A DNA stretch of 28,012 nt from Bacteroidales bacterium (GTDB lineage: Bacteria > Bacteroidota > Bacteroidia > Bacteroidales > Bacteroidaceae), in contig SFEK01000007.1 in NCBI GenBank assembly GCA_004557285.1, positions 1 to 28,012 of the forward strand, in the 5' to 3' direction. The position numbers and the translations under genes are program-made. Position 1 is the stretch's first letter. Each line of letters starts with the position of its first letter. Below, piece after piece: positions 16,120-25,474 of the stretch. The notes beneath the pieces are model-generated. The model was not told the DNA's origin and ran no database searches. It was given only the letters and a program-made list of their open reading frames with translations.

Positions 16120-17142
16120 TTATTTCCCGTTGTTGTTGATTAGCTTGCGGGCAAACTCGATAATGGTGTCCTTGCCTTGCCTGAAATCGTCGTCGTCAAG
16201 GTCTACCTTGTAGTCAGGCTCAATGCCAAACTCTGTGCATTGTTTGTTCTTGTCGTACATGGGACACGCACTGAAGCGCACACTCCATCCGTTGGGCAGC
16301 TGGCTACTGAAAGGAAGTCCTGCACCGCCACCGGTCTTGTCGCCCACCACGGTCACAAGCGGACAACATTTCATGTATTTTACAAATTCGTTGGCAGCAC
16401 TATACACCTCTCTGTTGGTGAGCACCACCACCGGCTTGTGCCAGCGGATGCCGCTTGAGGGCTTCAGTTTCTGTTCTTCCATCTTCGACAATTCGTTGTG
16501 TCCAGGGCCAGTCTTGTGCTGCATGTATCCCACGAGCAATTCCTTGTCGGTAAATCTTGCAGCCATTTTTTCTGCTGTGGTCAGCATCCCGCCTCCATTG
16601 CCACGGATGTCGATAATCAGACCGTTGCAGGTGGCAAGGGCAAACATCACATCATCAAGATTGCCGTCGCCCACTCCATTTGAAAAACTGCTGTATCTGA
16701 TATAGCCGATGTTGTCGTCCAGTTTGCGGTATTTCATTCCTGAAGCTATTTTGTAGTCAGTGCCCAGATATTTTCTCAACAGCGTGTCGCTGACGTTCGA
16801 GGGATAGTCTTCGTGCCATTTCCAGTATCTGCCCTGGTCAAACGATGCATATATGTTGACATGTCCGTCGCGCAGTTCGGCGAGCATGTTGCACAACACC
16901 TCAAATACTTGTGCCTCGCTCATGCGGTCGTCCATCTGGACCGAATATCTGGCATATACGTCATTCCAGTCAACACCGTGCATTTCTTTCTTGTAATCAA
17001 AGAAGCAATAGTGTTCGTCCAGAATTTTCCACAAAGCCTCAAAGTTGCCACGAGGGGTGTCGGCAAATTCATCCTCGTCAACACATGAGGTAATCATGCA
17101 TAGCGAGCAAAGCACGGTAAGTAGGTAGATGCTTGTTTTCAT
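16120..17142 (-). CDS. S41-family peptidase, predicted lipoprotein
   Basis: Protein of 340 aa with a lipoprotein signal: hydrophobic residues 5-16, then a lipobox ending at Cys20 (ITSC), so it is likely anchored in a membrane and faces the periplasm or surface. Tail-specific protease (TSPc/S41) features are LRDGHV (90-95), LIIDIRGNGGG (175-185), the presumed nucleophile in VYSAANEF (Ser248), GDKTGGGAG (268-276) and GIEPD (306-310). The DGHV and GIEPD motifs fit the tricorn/IRBP-like branch rather than CtpA, which has a Ser-Lys dyad. No clear PDZ domain is seen. Its start overlaps the stop of the DUF3316 gene by 4 nt. Confidence 0.9.
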   Translation of the reverse strand: MKTSIYLLTVLCSLCMITSCVDEDEFADTPRGNFEALWKILDEHYCFFDYKKEMHGVDWNDVYARYSVQMDDRMSEAQVFEVLCNMLAELRDGHVNIYASFDQGRYWKWHEDYPSNVSDTLLRKYLGTDYKIASGMKYRKLDDNIGYIRYSSFSNGVGDGNLDDVMFALATCNGLIIDIRGNGGGMLTTAEKMAARFTDKELLVGYMQHKTGPGHNELSKMEEQKLKPSSGIRWHKPVVVLTNREVYSAANEFVKYMKCCPLVTVVGDKTGGGAGLPFSSQLPNGWSVRFSACPMYDKNKQCTEFGIEPDYKVDLDDDDFRQGKDTIIEFARKLINNNGK

Positions 17143-17960
17143 GGCTTTAAACGGGTGATTTTGAAGTTTCTGACAATACCCAGCACAATCATGTTGGAGT
17201 AGCTGTGGTATTTCAAATGGTTGACTTTGGCCTGGCGGAAATCTCCAAGGTATCCGATGCGCAGTGTGGTGTGGTGCAGCGAGATGTTGAGTGTCAGCAG
17301 TTGTCTTAGCGATGGTGTGCTGATGAATGTCGTGGGCACGACATTGTGGTCGTAGTTGCCACGGCTGAATATCTCGTAGTACGACTGTCCGTAGTTAGGC
17401 GAGAACATGACACCCAGGAGTGGGGCACTTGCCTCATAGCCCACTTGGAATGGCACATTCAGCCAACTGAACTTATACGAGGCAGCGACCGTTGGTGCGA
17501 TGTTGAACGACAACCTGGCTTGAGCAGGGTTGTTGCTTCCCAATGTGTTGTAGAGAAATCCTGCACTGAGTTCTGCCATGGCACCTGCCCTTATGTTGAA
17601 CCTGTTGTCCATGATGTTCCATTGCCGGCAGGCTCCATAGCTGAAGGTGTAGTTGCCTGCCATCTCGTCACCTTCGCCCGACCTGATTTCTGCTTTGGCC
17701 ATGCTACCTTGATGTATCAGCACACGCATCCATTTACGCCCTTCCCATTGTCGCACGGTGTGTGAGATGTACGATATTTCCGTGCCATGATATTTTTCCT
17801 GTGTGAGATAGGTATCCAATATGTTGATGCCACCCACGCCAATCATCTGGGCATTGGTCACCTTCTTCCCCTCAGTCTCGTTGTTTACAGCCTGGGCATT
17901 CATCAATAGGGGAGTCATCGTCAGCAGAGCAGCCGTCAGTCGGTTAATTATCGTCTTCAT
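17139..17960 (-). CDS. DUF3316 family exported protein
   Basis: Protein of 273 aa with a Sec signal peptide (KTIINRLTAALLTMTPLLMNAQA, probable cleavage after AQA near residue 24). The remainder alternates polar and aromatic strands such as NYTFSYGACRQW, VPFQVGYEASAPLLGVMFSPNYG and TTLRIGYLGDFRQA, like an outer-membrane or periplasmic beta-rich protein. It matches what I know of the DUF3316 family, common in Bacteroidales and of unknown function. The 5' end overlaps parC by 17 nt and the 3' end overlaps the S41 gene by 4 nt, so translation is probably coupled across all three. Confidence 0.82.
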   Translation of the reverse strand: MKTIINRLTAALLTMTPLLMNAQAVNNETEGKKVTNAQMIGVGGINILDTYLTQEKYHGTEISYISHTVRQWEGRKWMRVLIHQGSMAKAEIRSGEGDEMAGNYTFSYGACRQWNIMDNRFNIRAGAMAELSAGFLYNTLGSNNPAQARLSFNIAPTVAASYKFSWLNVPFQVGYEASAPLLGVMFSPNYGQSYYEIFSRGNYDHNVVPTTFISTPSLRQLLTLNISLHHTTLRIGYLGDFRQAKVNHLKYHSYSNMIVLGIVRNFKITRLKP

Positions 17961-20658
17961 CTTGGAAAAGGCTAAGTTGTCCTGTTATCTCATCGATTAC
18001 CTGGCTTTGGCTCTTGCCTGCATCAGGGTCAAGATTTTCCTCTATTCCTTCAGTTGGCGTCTCTTCGGCATCTTCCTGGTCTTCGTCAATGCTTTCCTGA
18101 GGCATTCGGGGCTCCAGTTGTTCCACGCTGTCAATGGTCCAGTTGCTCACGCGCTTGCCTTTGGCCTTGAATCCCTTTACGCCTACAAACTCTTCGGCGT
18201 CAATGTCTATCGGTTCACGGATGGCGTCGTTGCCTCCAAAGTTGACCTTGAAACGTGGAAGTGGTTCGTCTGTCATGAACAGCAGTTTGCTCTTCGGGTT
18301 GTCGCCGATATAGTTCTGCTTGCGCTTGGTAGCTTCGAGCATGAAACGCTTGACATACAGATATCCCTGTTGGTCGGCGTCAAAGAGCACAGCTGTCCAC
18401 ACTTTGGCCGCATCAAACTTCTCTATGCGGAAGATGTTGTCTTCATAATGGTTGTTGGCATCGAAGTTGGTCAGGTAAAAATCGCCGTTGTCGAGGATGA
18501 CGAGAATGTTGTCATTTTCGTTGAATTCGCCGAGCAACTGTCCGTGCTCATCATAGTTGAGACGCTTCACGTCGGGGTCAAACCACACTTTTCTTCCACC
18601 CAGTGTGCTGTGACCATGGCTTTTCAGCGAAATCCTGTGTACGTTGAAGCGTGTGAGCAGGGTGCCCTTTGCACTGCGGTTCTTGATCATCACTTCAGCA
18701 AAGTCGCGCTCCTTGAAGATGTTCTTCAGTCTTGGAGCAGGGTCGAGCGTCACCTTGATGATTTCAGCCTCACCATTGGGGTTAGCCGTAAAGTAGGCGA
18801 TGCGCGAGCCCGGCGTGCCCTGTGTGATGTCGTATTCCCTGTCGCGGGTGCAGCTGGTCACAAAGAACCGCTTCATGTAGAATTTGCCCATCTTGCCGTC
18901 GCGGTACACCACATTATAAATGGTACGCTTGTCGTTTTTCTTGAACACCGCCACATGGAGCACATTCTTGCCGATGAATATCTTGTCGGCCACTTTGGTA
19001 ATCTTGTATTTTCCGTCACGATAGAAGATGATGATGTCGTCGATGTCGGAGCAGTTGCACACAAATTCATCCTTTTTCAATGATGTACCTACGAATCCTG
19101 TGTTGCGGTTGATATACAGTTTCTCGTTGGCTTCTACCACCTTGGTGGCCTCGATGGTGTCGAAATTCCTGATTTCAGTCAGTCGTGGATGTGCAGCACC
19201 GTATTTTTCCTTGAGGTGTCTGAACCACTCGGCCGTCACCTCAATCATGTTCGAGAGTTTATTGTCGATGTCATCGATTTCCTCTTTGATTTTGGCCATC
19301 AGTTCTTCGGCCTTGTCCTTGTTGAATTTCAGGATGCGGGCCATCTTGATGTCCATAAGTCTCAGGATGTCATCCTTGGTCACCTCGCGTATCATGCTCG
19401 GATAAAAAGGCGTCAGTCGGTTGTCGATGTGTTCGCAGGCGGCATCCATGTTGGGTGCCATTTCAAATTTGCGGTCTTTATAGATACGTTCTTCGATAAA
19501 AATCTTTTCCAGCGAAGCAAAGTGCAGCTGTTCCTGCAGCTCGTGCTTTCTGATTTCCAGTTCTTTACGCAGCAACCCCATGGTGCTGTCGGTAGAGTGT
19601 CGCAACACATCGCTGATGGCGAGGAATTTCGGCTTTTTGTCTTCAATGACGCAGCAGTTGGGTGAGATGTTGATTTCGCAGTCAGAGAAGGCATACAGGG
19701 CATCGAGGGTCTTGTCCGACGACACTCCCGGTGCCAGATGTATTTGTATTTCCACTTGTGCGGCAGTGTTGTCGTCCACCTTCCTTGCCTTGATTTTTCC
19801 CTTTTCAATGGCTCTCAGTATCGAGTCGATGAGCGTGGTGGTGGTCTTGCCGTAGGGTATCTCGCGTATCACAAGTGTCTTGTTGTCCAATTTTTCGATC
19901 TTGGCCCTCACTTTCAATGTTCCCCCTCGCTGTCCGTCGTTGTATTTGCTCACATCAATACTTCCTCCTGTGGGGAAGTCGGGATAGAGTGTGAATGGTT
20001 CGCCATGCAGATAGCTGATGGCGGCATCGCAGATATCGTTGAAGTTGTGGGGGAGGATTTTCGATGACAAGCCTACGGCGATACCCTCGGCTCCTTGGGC
20101 CAGCAGCAGGGGAAATTTGGCGGGCAGTGTGATGGGCTCTTTGTTGCGTCCGTCGTAACTGAGCTGCCATTCGGTGGTTTTGGGATTGAACACCACGTCA
20201 AGAGCAAATTTGGAGAGCCGAGCCTCGATGTAACGAGGGGCAGCGGCACGGTCGCCTGTCAGAATGTTGCCCCAGTTGCCTTGGCATTCCACGAGCAGAT
20301 CTTTCTGTCCCAGCTGTACCAGTGCGTCGCCGATAGATGCATCGCCGTGAGGGTGAAACTGCATGGTATGCCCCACGATGTTGGCCACCTTGTTGTAGCG
20401 TCCGTCGTCCATTCGTTTCATCGAGTGGAGAATACGTCGCTGCACGGGTTTCAGTCCGTCCTCGATGTGAGGCACGGCACGTTCCAATATCACGTAAGAG
20501 GCATAATCCAGAAACCAACTCTGATACATTCCGCTGAGGTGATGAACCACAGAGGCATCAAAGCGGTTGGCAGGGATATAGCTGTTCGTTTCGTCTGTAG
20601 GCTGTACGTCTTCGTGCAATTCTTCAGAGCCTTCCAAATCTTTTATATTATCGTCCAT
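17944..20658 (-). CDS. parC: DNA topoisomerase IV subunit A (ParC; GyrA/ParC family)
   Basis: Type IIA topoisomerase A subunit of 904 aa. Visible are the DNA-gate region with GLKPVQRRILHSM (68-80), the QRDR segment HPHGDASIGDALV (102-114) and the active-site tyrosine in AAAPRYIEARLS (Tyr143). A long coiled-coil-like tower follows, with a divergent C-terminal domain ending in an acidic tail. No GyrA box (QxxGGxG) is seen, which favours topoisomerase IV over gyrase. It works with ParE, not in this window, to decatenate chromosomes. The position matching E. coli ParC Ser80 is Ala. A full promoter lies upstream (20730-20760). It is the first gene of parC-DUF3316-S41-ettA-fecE-like. Confidence 0.94.
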   Translation of the reverse strand: MDDNIKDLEGSEELHEDVQPTDETNSYIPANRFDASVVHHLSGMYQSWFLDYASYVILERAVPHIEDGLKPVQRRILHSMKRMDDGRYNKVANIVGHTMQFHPHGDASIGDALVQLGQKDLLVECQGNWGNILTGDRAAAPRYIEARLSKFALDVVFNPKTTEWQLSYDGRNKEPITLPAKFPLLLAQGAEGIAVGLSSKILPHNFNDICDAAISYLHGEPFTLYPDFPTGGSIDVSKYNDGQRGGTLKVRAKIEKLDNKTLVIREIPYGKTTTTLIDSILRAIEKGKIKARKVDDNTAAQVEIQIHLAPGVSSDKTLDALYAFSDCEINISPNCCVIEDKKPKFLAISDVLRHSTDSTMGLLRKELEIRKHELQEQLHFASLEKIFIEERIYKDRKFEMAPNMDAACEHIDNRLTPFYPSMIREVTKDDILRLMDIKMARILKFNKDKAEELMAKIKEEIDDIDNKLSNMIEVTAEWFRHLKEKYGAAHPRLTEIRNFDTIEATKVVEANEKLYINRNTGFVGTSLKKDEFVCNCSDIDDIIIFYRDGKYKITKVADKIFIGKNVLHVAVFKKNDKRTIYNVVYRDGKMGKFYMKRFFVTSCTRDREYDITQGTPGSRIAYFTANPNGEAEIIKVTLDPAPRLKNIFKERDFAEVMIKNRSAKGTLLTRFNVHRISLKSHGHSTLGGRKVWFDPDVKRLNYDEHGQLLGEFNENDNILVILDNGDFYLTNFDANNHYEDNIFRIEKFDAAKVWTAVLFDADQQGYLYVKRFMLEATKRKQNYIGDNPKSKLLFMTDEPLPRFKVNFGGNDAIREPIDIDAEEFVGVKGFKAKGKRVSNWTIDSVEQLEPRMPQESIDEDQEDAEETPTEGIEENLDPDAGKSQSQVIDEITGQLSLFQDEDDN

Positions 20659-20729
20659 AGTCTTTTCATCATTGCCTCTTGTGCATCATGGCTTGTTTCC
20701 ATGATATTCGTCAAGGCACATCATTGCTG

Positions 20730-20760
20730 CAAAGTTAGCGAAAACTGATTGAATTTCAAA
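20730..20760 (-). promoter_or_regulatory. Promoter of the parC operon
   Basis: The minus strand has TAACTTTGCA (-7 box 20730-20737) and a TTTG -33 box (20757-20760) with a 19-nt spacer. The predicted leader to the parC ATG is about 65 nt. The promoter sits in the 121-nt gap after metF, where no clear metF terminator was found. Confidence 0.85.
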
Positions 20761-20779
20761 ATAAATAGAGGTGAAACCG

Positions 20780-21736
20780 TCAAAAAACAGTCTTCACAAT
20801 CTTGCGGATGTTGTCTGCCTTGCCCATCGTGTAGTAATGTATGGCAGGTACGCCATGTCGCAGCAAGTCCTGGCTTTGCGCCATACACCATGCCACGCCG
20901 GCCTCGTAGACCTGCTCTTTGGTCTTGGCCTTGAGTATCTCGTTGACCAAGTCTTGTGGTATGTCCAGATGAAACGATCTGGGCAGCAAGTCAATCTGCC
21001 GGGCCACGGAGATGGGCTTCAGACCTGGAATGATGGGCACGGTTATGCCTGCTTTTCGGCAACGGTCAACGAAGTCGTAATAGCGGGCATTGTCGAAAAA
21101 CATCTGCGTGATGACATAGTCGGCACCTTTCTCCACCTTCTCTTTCAGGTGTTGTATATCAGTGTCCATGTTGGCTGCCTCATAGTGTTTCTCGGGATAG
21201 CCTGCCACACCGATGCTGAAGTCGGTGGGCAGTCCGTTGACCACTGTGGGGTCAAGGTATCTGCCCTTGTTCAGGTTGCTGATCATGCCCACCAGTTCGT
21301 CGGTGTGGGCAAAACCTTCAGGGTCGGGAATGAAGAATCGTTGTCCGGGAATGGCGTCACCACGCAGGGCCACCACATTGTCGATGCCCAGAAAGTGCAG
21401 GTCGAGCATCTCACTTTCAATCTTGTGTTTCGATGCACCGCCGCAGATGACGTGGGGCACGATGTCGATGCTAAACCGCTTCATGATGGCGGCCACAATG
21501 GCTATTGTTCCTGGGCGTTTGGCCAAGGTCATTCGGGTATAGGTGCCATCGGAGTTTTCGTGGTATTCCACCTCGTCACGGTGACAGGTGACATTTAGAA
21601 ACGGAGGGGCAAACTCCATGAGAGGTTCAATGCTGCTGTACAGTTTTGATACGTCACTGCCTTTCAGGGGTGGCACCAGTTCAAACGATGCGAATGGCGA
21701 CCTGCTTCTTTTCAATATGTCAATTACTTTAGTCAT
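20780..21736 (-). CDS. metF: 5,10-methylenetetrahydrofolate reductase
   Basis: FAD enzyme of 318 aa, normal bacterial MetF length, reducing 5,10-methylene-THF to 5-methyl-THF with NAD(P)H. The barrel motifs are readable: FELVPPLKGSD (start of strand 1 with the catalytic Glu), FLNVTCHRDEV, VPHVICGG, NVVALRGDAI, IGVAGYPEKH, DYVITQMFFDNARYYDFVDRCRKAGI and VPIIPGLKPI. It lies 62 nt downstream of metH, which consumes its product. No TAnnTTTG box is seen in that gap, so the two genes probably form one operon. The ATG at 21734-21736 (MTKVIDILKRSRS) is a natural start. Confidence 0.98.
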   Translation of the reverse strand: MTKVIDILKRSRSPFASFELVPPLKGSDVSKLYSSIEPLMEFAPPFLNVTCHRDEVEYHENSDGTYTRMTLAKRPGTIAIVAAIMKRFSIDIVPHVICGGASKHKIESEMLDLHFLGIDNVVALRGDAIPGQRFFIPDPEGFAHTDELVGMISNLNKGRYLDPTVVNGLPTDFSIGVAGYPEKHYEAANMDTDIQHLKEKVEKGADYVITQMFFDNARYYDFVDRCRKAGITVPIIPGLKPISVARQIDLLPRSFHLDIPQDLVNEILKAKTKEQVYEAGVAWCMAQSQDLLRHGVPAIHYYTMGKADNIRKIVKTVF

Positions 21737-21798
21737 AAATAATTCTTTGGATGGTATGATTGTCTATTACTTTTTTGATGGTATGCCAGTGGACGTCA

Positions 21799-24700
21799 TC
21801 AGTCTTTACCTACGCTGAAATAACGTGCCTCAGGGTGCTCGATAAACATTCCGCATACGGTGGTTGAAGGGATGATTGAATAGTTCTCGGTGAGTTTCAC
21901 CCCTATGCGCTGTTCGGCATCAAGCAGAGCCAATGCTGTGCCTTTCAGACTGTGGTCAGGACAGGTGGCGTAGCCGAAAGCCGGACGTATGGCCGGACGT
22001 TTCCCGTAGATGGTGCGTTGTCCCCATTCCACCGCTGCCTCAGCCAGTCGGGCGCACAGGGCGTGTCTCATCAGGTGGCGGTACGACTTGTGGTCATCTG
22101 CCTGTTCGGCGTCCATGGCCGATGCGCAGAATATGCCCACGGGCATGGTGTTGCCATCGGGAATGAAGTCAACGAGCGACAGGCATGTGCCCACATCCTT
22201 GTGCATACGTTGCATGGGCATCACCGTGCGGTCGTCAAATACCAGGTTGTTGCCCTGCTTGCTGGTGCAGAAGAAACGCACGAGCCATTTCAGCTGAATG
22301 CTTCCGTCGGCCATCACTTGTTGCAGCATCTCCTTTCCCTCGGCCAATGTCTTTCGTGCCTCGGGATTGACCAGTATCTGTTGCAGGGTTTCCCCACGGA
22401 ATCCCCAGAACAGCAGAAACATTCTCCAGTCGATGAGCGGCTCCACATCCGTTGGCAGTGGCAACACCTCTTCCTTGTCGTGGAGTGTTGCCAGCGGCAA
22501 TGCCTCGGGGTAGGGATGCACCACCAGTCGGCGCCTGTAAGCCTCTTCGTCGCTGATGGTGTCCACATGGCGACGGGCATAAGTGTTGAGCAGCTGTTCC
22601 TGTTCCTGCGCTATGTCGTTCAGCATGTTCTCCCTGTCGGTGAGCAGCCGTTTGGCGATGAGTGCCGTTCTCGATGCGTCGCCGCCATAAATCACCTGTC
22701 CTTTATACAGCGGTGCCAGTTTGATGGCTGTATGGGCAGCGGTAGTGGTGGCTCCACCCACCAGAATGGGAATCGTCATGCCCTGCTTCTCAAACAGTCG
22801 GCAAAGGTTTTCCATCTCTTTCAGCGAAGGGGTGATCAGTCCGCTCACCGCCACCAGTATGGGGCGTTTCTCCTTGGCCGTTTCAAGTATCTTCTCGTTA
22901 TCTACCATCACGCCCAGGTCGATGATTTCAAAATTGTTGCAGGCCAGCACGATGGCCACGATGTTTTTGCCAATGTCGTGTACATCACCCTTGGCAGTGG
23001 CGATGACCACACATGGGCGGTCGTGCAGGCGGCTGTCTTTTCCCATGTCGATATGCGGTTGCAGTATGGCCACGGCATCTTTCATCACCTTGGCCGATTT
23101 CACCACTTGAGGTAAGAACATTTTCCCCTCGGCAAACAAGCGCCCCACATATTCCATGCCCCTCATCAGCGGACCTTCAATCACGGCCACGGCATTGCCG
23201 CCATGGTCGTTCAGGGCATCGAGCATGTCGTCTTGCAGGTATTCGCTGCTGCCTTTGCTCAGGTCATAGGCTATGCGCTGTTCAGTGGGCAGGCTTCTCC
23301 ATCCGGCCTGTGTGTCTTCTTCCTTTCGGTTGTCACCGCTCTGGTTCTTGATGCGTTCAGCCATGGCAATGAGTCGGTCGGTGGCATCAGCCTCACGGTT
23401 GAGTATCACATCCTCCACGCACTTCAGCAGCGGCTTGTCAATCTCCTCATACACCTGTATCATCGAAGGATTCATGATGGCCATGTCCAGACCGGCAGAA
23501 ATGGCATGGTACAAGAATGCCGAGTGCATGGCCTCGCGCACTGGGTTGTTGCCGCGGAAGGCAAACGACAGGTTGCTGATGCCCCCACTGGTCTTGGCTT
23601 CAGGCAGGTGATGTTTGATCCACTCCACTGCACGGATAAAGTCGATGCCATAGTTGGCATGGGCCTCGATGCCCGTGCCTACCGACAGCACGTTGACATC
23701 GAAGATGATGTCCTGAGGAGGGAAATCTGCCTTTTCGGTCAGCAGGCGGTAGGCACGCTGGCAGATGTCCGTCTTGCGCTGGTAGGTCACTGCCTGTCCT
23801 TCTTCGTCAAAGGCCATCACCACCACGGCTGCTCCGTAGGCGCGCAGGCTTCGGGCCTTGGCCAGGAAATCCTCCTCGCCGTTTTTCAGACTGATGGAGT
23901 TGACGATACATTTTCCCTGTGCGTTGCGCAATCCGGCGATGATGGTGTCCCAGTCTGACGAGTCGATCATCAATGCTGCCTGTGCAACGGCAGGCTCGTT
24001 GGAGATGTATCTTAAAAAACACTGCATCTCGGCGGCACTGTCGAGCATGGCATCATCCATGTTGATGTCGATTACCGGTGCGCCGCTCTCTATCTGTTTG
24101 GCAGCCACAGTGGCTGCTTCGGTGTAATTCTTTTCAGCGATGAGGCGGGCAAACTTCCTTGAACCTGCCACGTTTGTGCGTTCGCCGATGTTGATGAAAC
24201 CAGTGGTGGCCTTGTCGATGACCACACGCTCCAATCCCGACACTACCAATCGGTTGTCCTTTAGCGGCAGTTTTCTTGGTGCTACTCCCTGCAGTGCATC
24301 GGCTATGGCCTTGATGTGCTGCTCATTGGTGCCACAGCAGCCACCGGCGATGTTGAGCAGTCCGGCCTCTGCCATGTCCTTGATATGTCGTGCCGTAAAT
24401 TCGGGCATCTCATCATATTCGCCCATCTCGTTGGGCAATCCCGCATTGGGATACAGACTGATGTGGCAGGGCACCATGTCGGCGAGCCGCTCGATGAACG
24501 GCCGCAGTTCGGTGACGCCGAATGAGCAGTTGATGCCAAACGAAAGGATAGGGTAGTGGGCTATGCTGGTGTAAAAAGCCTCAAGGGTTTGTCCCGTCAG
24601 CGTTCTTCCGCTACGGTCGTTGATGGTTGCCGACACCATCACGGGCACTGTGCGTCCCAGTTCGTTGTTCAGCTGCAGTATGGCATAGAGCGCCGCCTTG

Positions 24701-25248
24701 GTGTTGAGGGCATCAAAGCAGGTTTCCAGCAGCAGCATGTCGGCACCGCCGGCCATCAGTGCCTTGGCCTGTTCGTGATAAGCCTGTGCCATGGACTCGA
24801 AATCCACCTCCTGGAGTTCAGGATGATTCATGTCGGTTGCCAGCGAGAGGGTCTTTGATGTTGGTCCCATGCTGCCTGCCACCCATACCCTGTGTTGCTT
24901 GCAGTTGTCTGCCGCCTGCCGTGCGATGGCCGCACCCTCAATGTTCATCCGTGCTGCCAGGTGTGCCATGCCGTATTCCTTTTGTGAAATGCGGTTGGCA
25001 CCAAACGTGTTGGTGGTGATGATGTCAGCCCCGGCATCGATGTAGGCCTGGTGTATCGACCTGACCACTTCAGGGCGAGTGATGCAGAGCAAATCATTGT
25101 TGCCCCTACGGGCAATGTCAGTGCCGGCTTCGTCTTGCAGACAAAAGGCCTCATCGGGCAAATTTTTTTGTTGTATGGCTGTTCCCATGGCACCGTCGAG
25201 AATCAATATGCGTTCTTGCAGTGCCTCCTCAATCTTTTTGCTGTTCAC
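21799..25248 (-). CDS. metH: Cobalamin-dependent methionine synthase
   Basis: Four-module enzyme of 1149 aa making methionine from homocysteine and 5-methyl-THF. The homocysteine/zinc module has GINCSFG (C241) and GGCCGT (C304, C305). The folate module begins near FINIGERTNVAGSRKF (351-366). The B12 module has the cobalt-ligand motif GDVHDIGKN (His757). The C-terminal activation module has RPAFGYATCPDHSLKGTAL. All are present, so the protein is complete although somewhat shorter than the E. coli enzyme. The start is GTG (25246-25248): an in-frame stop lies 24 nt upstream, and the next ATG would cut into the first barrel at MGTAIQQ. B12 must be made or imported; neither pathway is here. Confidence 0.98.
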   Translation of the reverse strand: MNSKKIEEALQERILILDGAMGTAIQQKNLPDEAFCLQDEAGTDIARRGNNDLLCITRPEVVRSIHQAYIDAGADIITTNTFGANRISQKEYGMAHLAARMNIEGAAIARQAADNCKQHRVWVAGSMGPTSKTLSLATDMNHPELQEVDFESMAQAYHEQAKALMAGGADMLLLETCFDALNTKAALYAILQLNNELGRTVPVMVSATINDRSGRTLTGQTLEAFYTSIAHYPILSFGINCSFGVTELRPFIERLADMVPCHISLYPNAGLPNEMGEYDEMPEFTARHIKDMAEAGLLNIAGGCCGTNEQHIKAIADALQGVAPRKLPLKDNRLVVSGLERVVIDKATTGFINIGERTNVAGSRKFARLIAEKNYTEAATVAAKQIESGAPVIDINMDDAMLDSAAEMQCFLRYISNEPAVAQAALMIDSSDWDTIIAGLRNAQGKCIVNSISLKNGEEDFLAKARSLRAYGAAVVVMAFDEEGQAVTYQRKTDICQRAYRLLTEKADFPPQDIIFDVNVLSVGTGIEAHANYGIDFIRAVEWIKHHLPEAKTSGGISNLSFAFRGNNPVREAMHSAFLYHAISAGLDMAIMNPSMIQVYEEIDKPLLKCVEDVILNREADATDRLIAMAERIKNQSGDNRKEEDTQAGWRSLPTEQRIAYDLSKGSSEYLQDDMLDALNDHGGNAVAVIEGPLMRGMEYVGRLFAEGKMFLPQVVKSAKVMKDAVAILQPHIDMGKDSRLHDRPCVVIATAKGDVHDIGKNIVAIVLACNNFEIIDLGVMVDNEKILETAKEKRPILVAVSGLITPSLKEMENLCRLFEKQGMTIPILVGGATTTAAHTAIKLAPLYKGQVIYGGDASRTALIAKRLLTDRENMLNDIAQEQEQLLNTYARRHVDTISDEEAYRRRLVVHPYPEALPLATLHDKEEVLPLPTDVEPLIDWRMFLLFWGFRGETLQQILVNPEARKTLAEGKEMLQQVMADGSIQLKWLVRFFCTSKQGNNLVFDDRTVMPMQRMHKDVGTCLSLVDFIPDGNTMPVGIFCASAMDAEQADDHKSYRHLMRHALCARLAEAAVEWGQRTIYGKRPAIRPAFGYATCPDHSLKGTALALLDAEQRIGVKLTENYSIIPSTTVCGMFIEHPEARYFSVGKD

Positions 25249-25304
25249 GTTGTATTTTGGTTTATTTTTTTATGCAGTTATCATGCCAATGAAAAACAAT
25301 TCTG

Positions 25305-25335
25305 CAAAAATACTTAATCTTTTTCATTTGACAAA
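25305..25335 (-). promoter_or_regulatory. Promoter of metH-metF
   Basis: The minus strand has TATTTTTGCA (-7 box 25305-25312) and a TTTG -33 box (25332-25335), spacer 19 nt. The leader to the GTG start is about 50 nt, too short for a cobalamin riboswitch. Confidence 0.82.
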
Positions 25336-25398
25336 GAAAATCAGACTTTGAATGATAAACTTTTTCACCTTTTATGGTGCTTCTAAAAGAAAAAACGC

Positions 25399-25406
25399 TA
25401 ACTTTG
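25399..25406 (+). promoter_or_regulatory. Promoter (-7 box) of glyS
   Basis: TAACTTTGCA on the plus strand matches TAnnTTTG. No clean -33 TTTG is present at the expected place. The box lies downstream of the ATG at 25352, which rules that ATG out as the start of glyS and supports the start at 25475 (leader about 60 nt). Confidence 0.7.
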
Positions 25407-25474
25407 CAGCCAAATTTTTTAAGTTAAACTTTTCGGTGGAGCATGTCGCACCACCTTATATGCACAGAATAATT

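Noticed and set aside
17821..19083. 420-codon plus-strand open frame opposite parC
   Set aside because: It lies wholly antisense to the DUF3316 and parC genes, has no family-like motifs, and mirrors the GC-rich third positions of the real gene.
21751..21786. Direct repeat GATGGTATG (21751 and 21778) in the metH-metF gap, similar to the stem at 2241
   Set aside because: Only 9 bp, no symmetry, and the match with the terminator stem is short enough to be chance.
21952..23115. 387-codon plus-strand open frame opposite metH
   Set aside because: Antisense to the conserved B12 and activation modules; its His/Gln/Cys-rich content is typical of a shadow frame.
25249..25304. Possible cobalamin or SAM riboswitch ahead of metH
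   Set aside because: The predicted leader is only about 50 nt and shows no recognisable riboswitch core.
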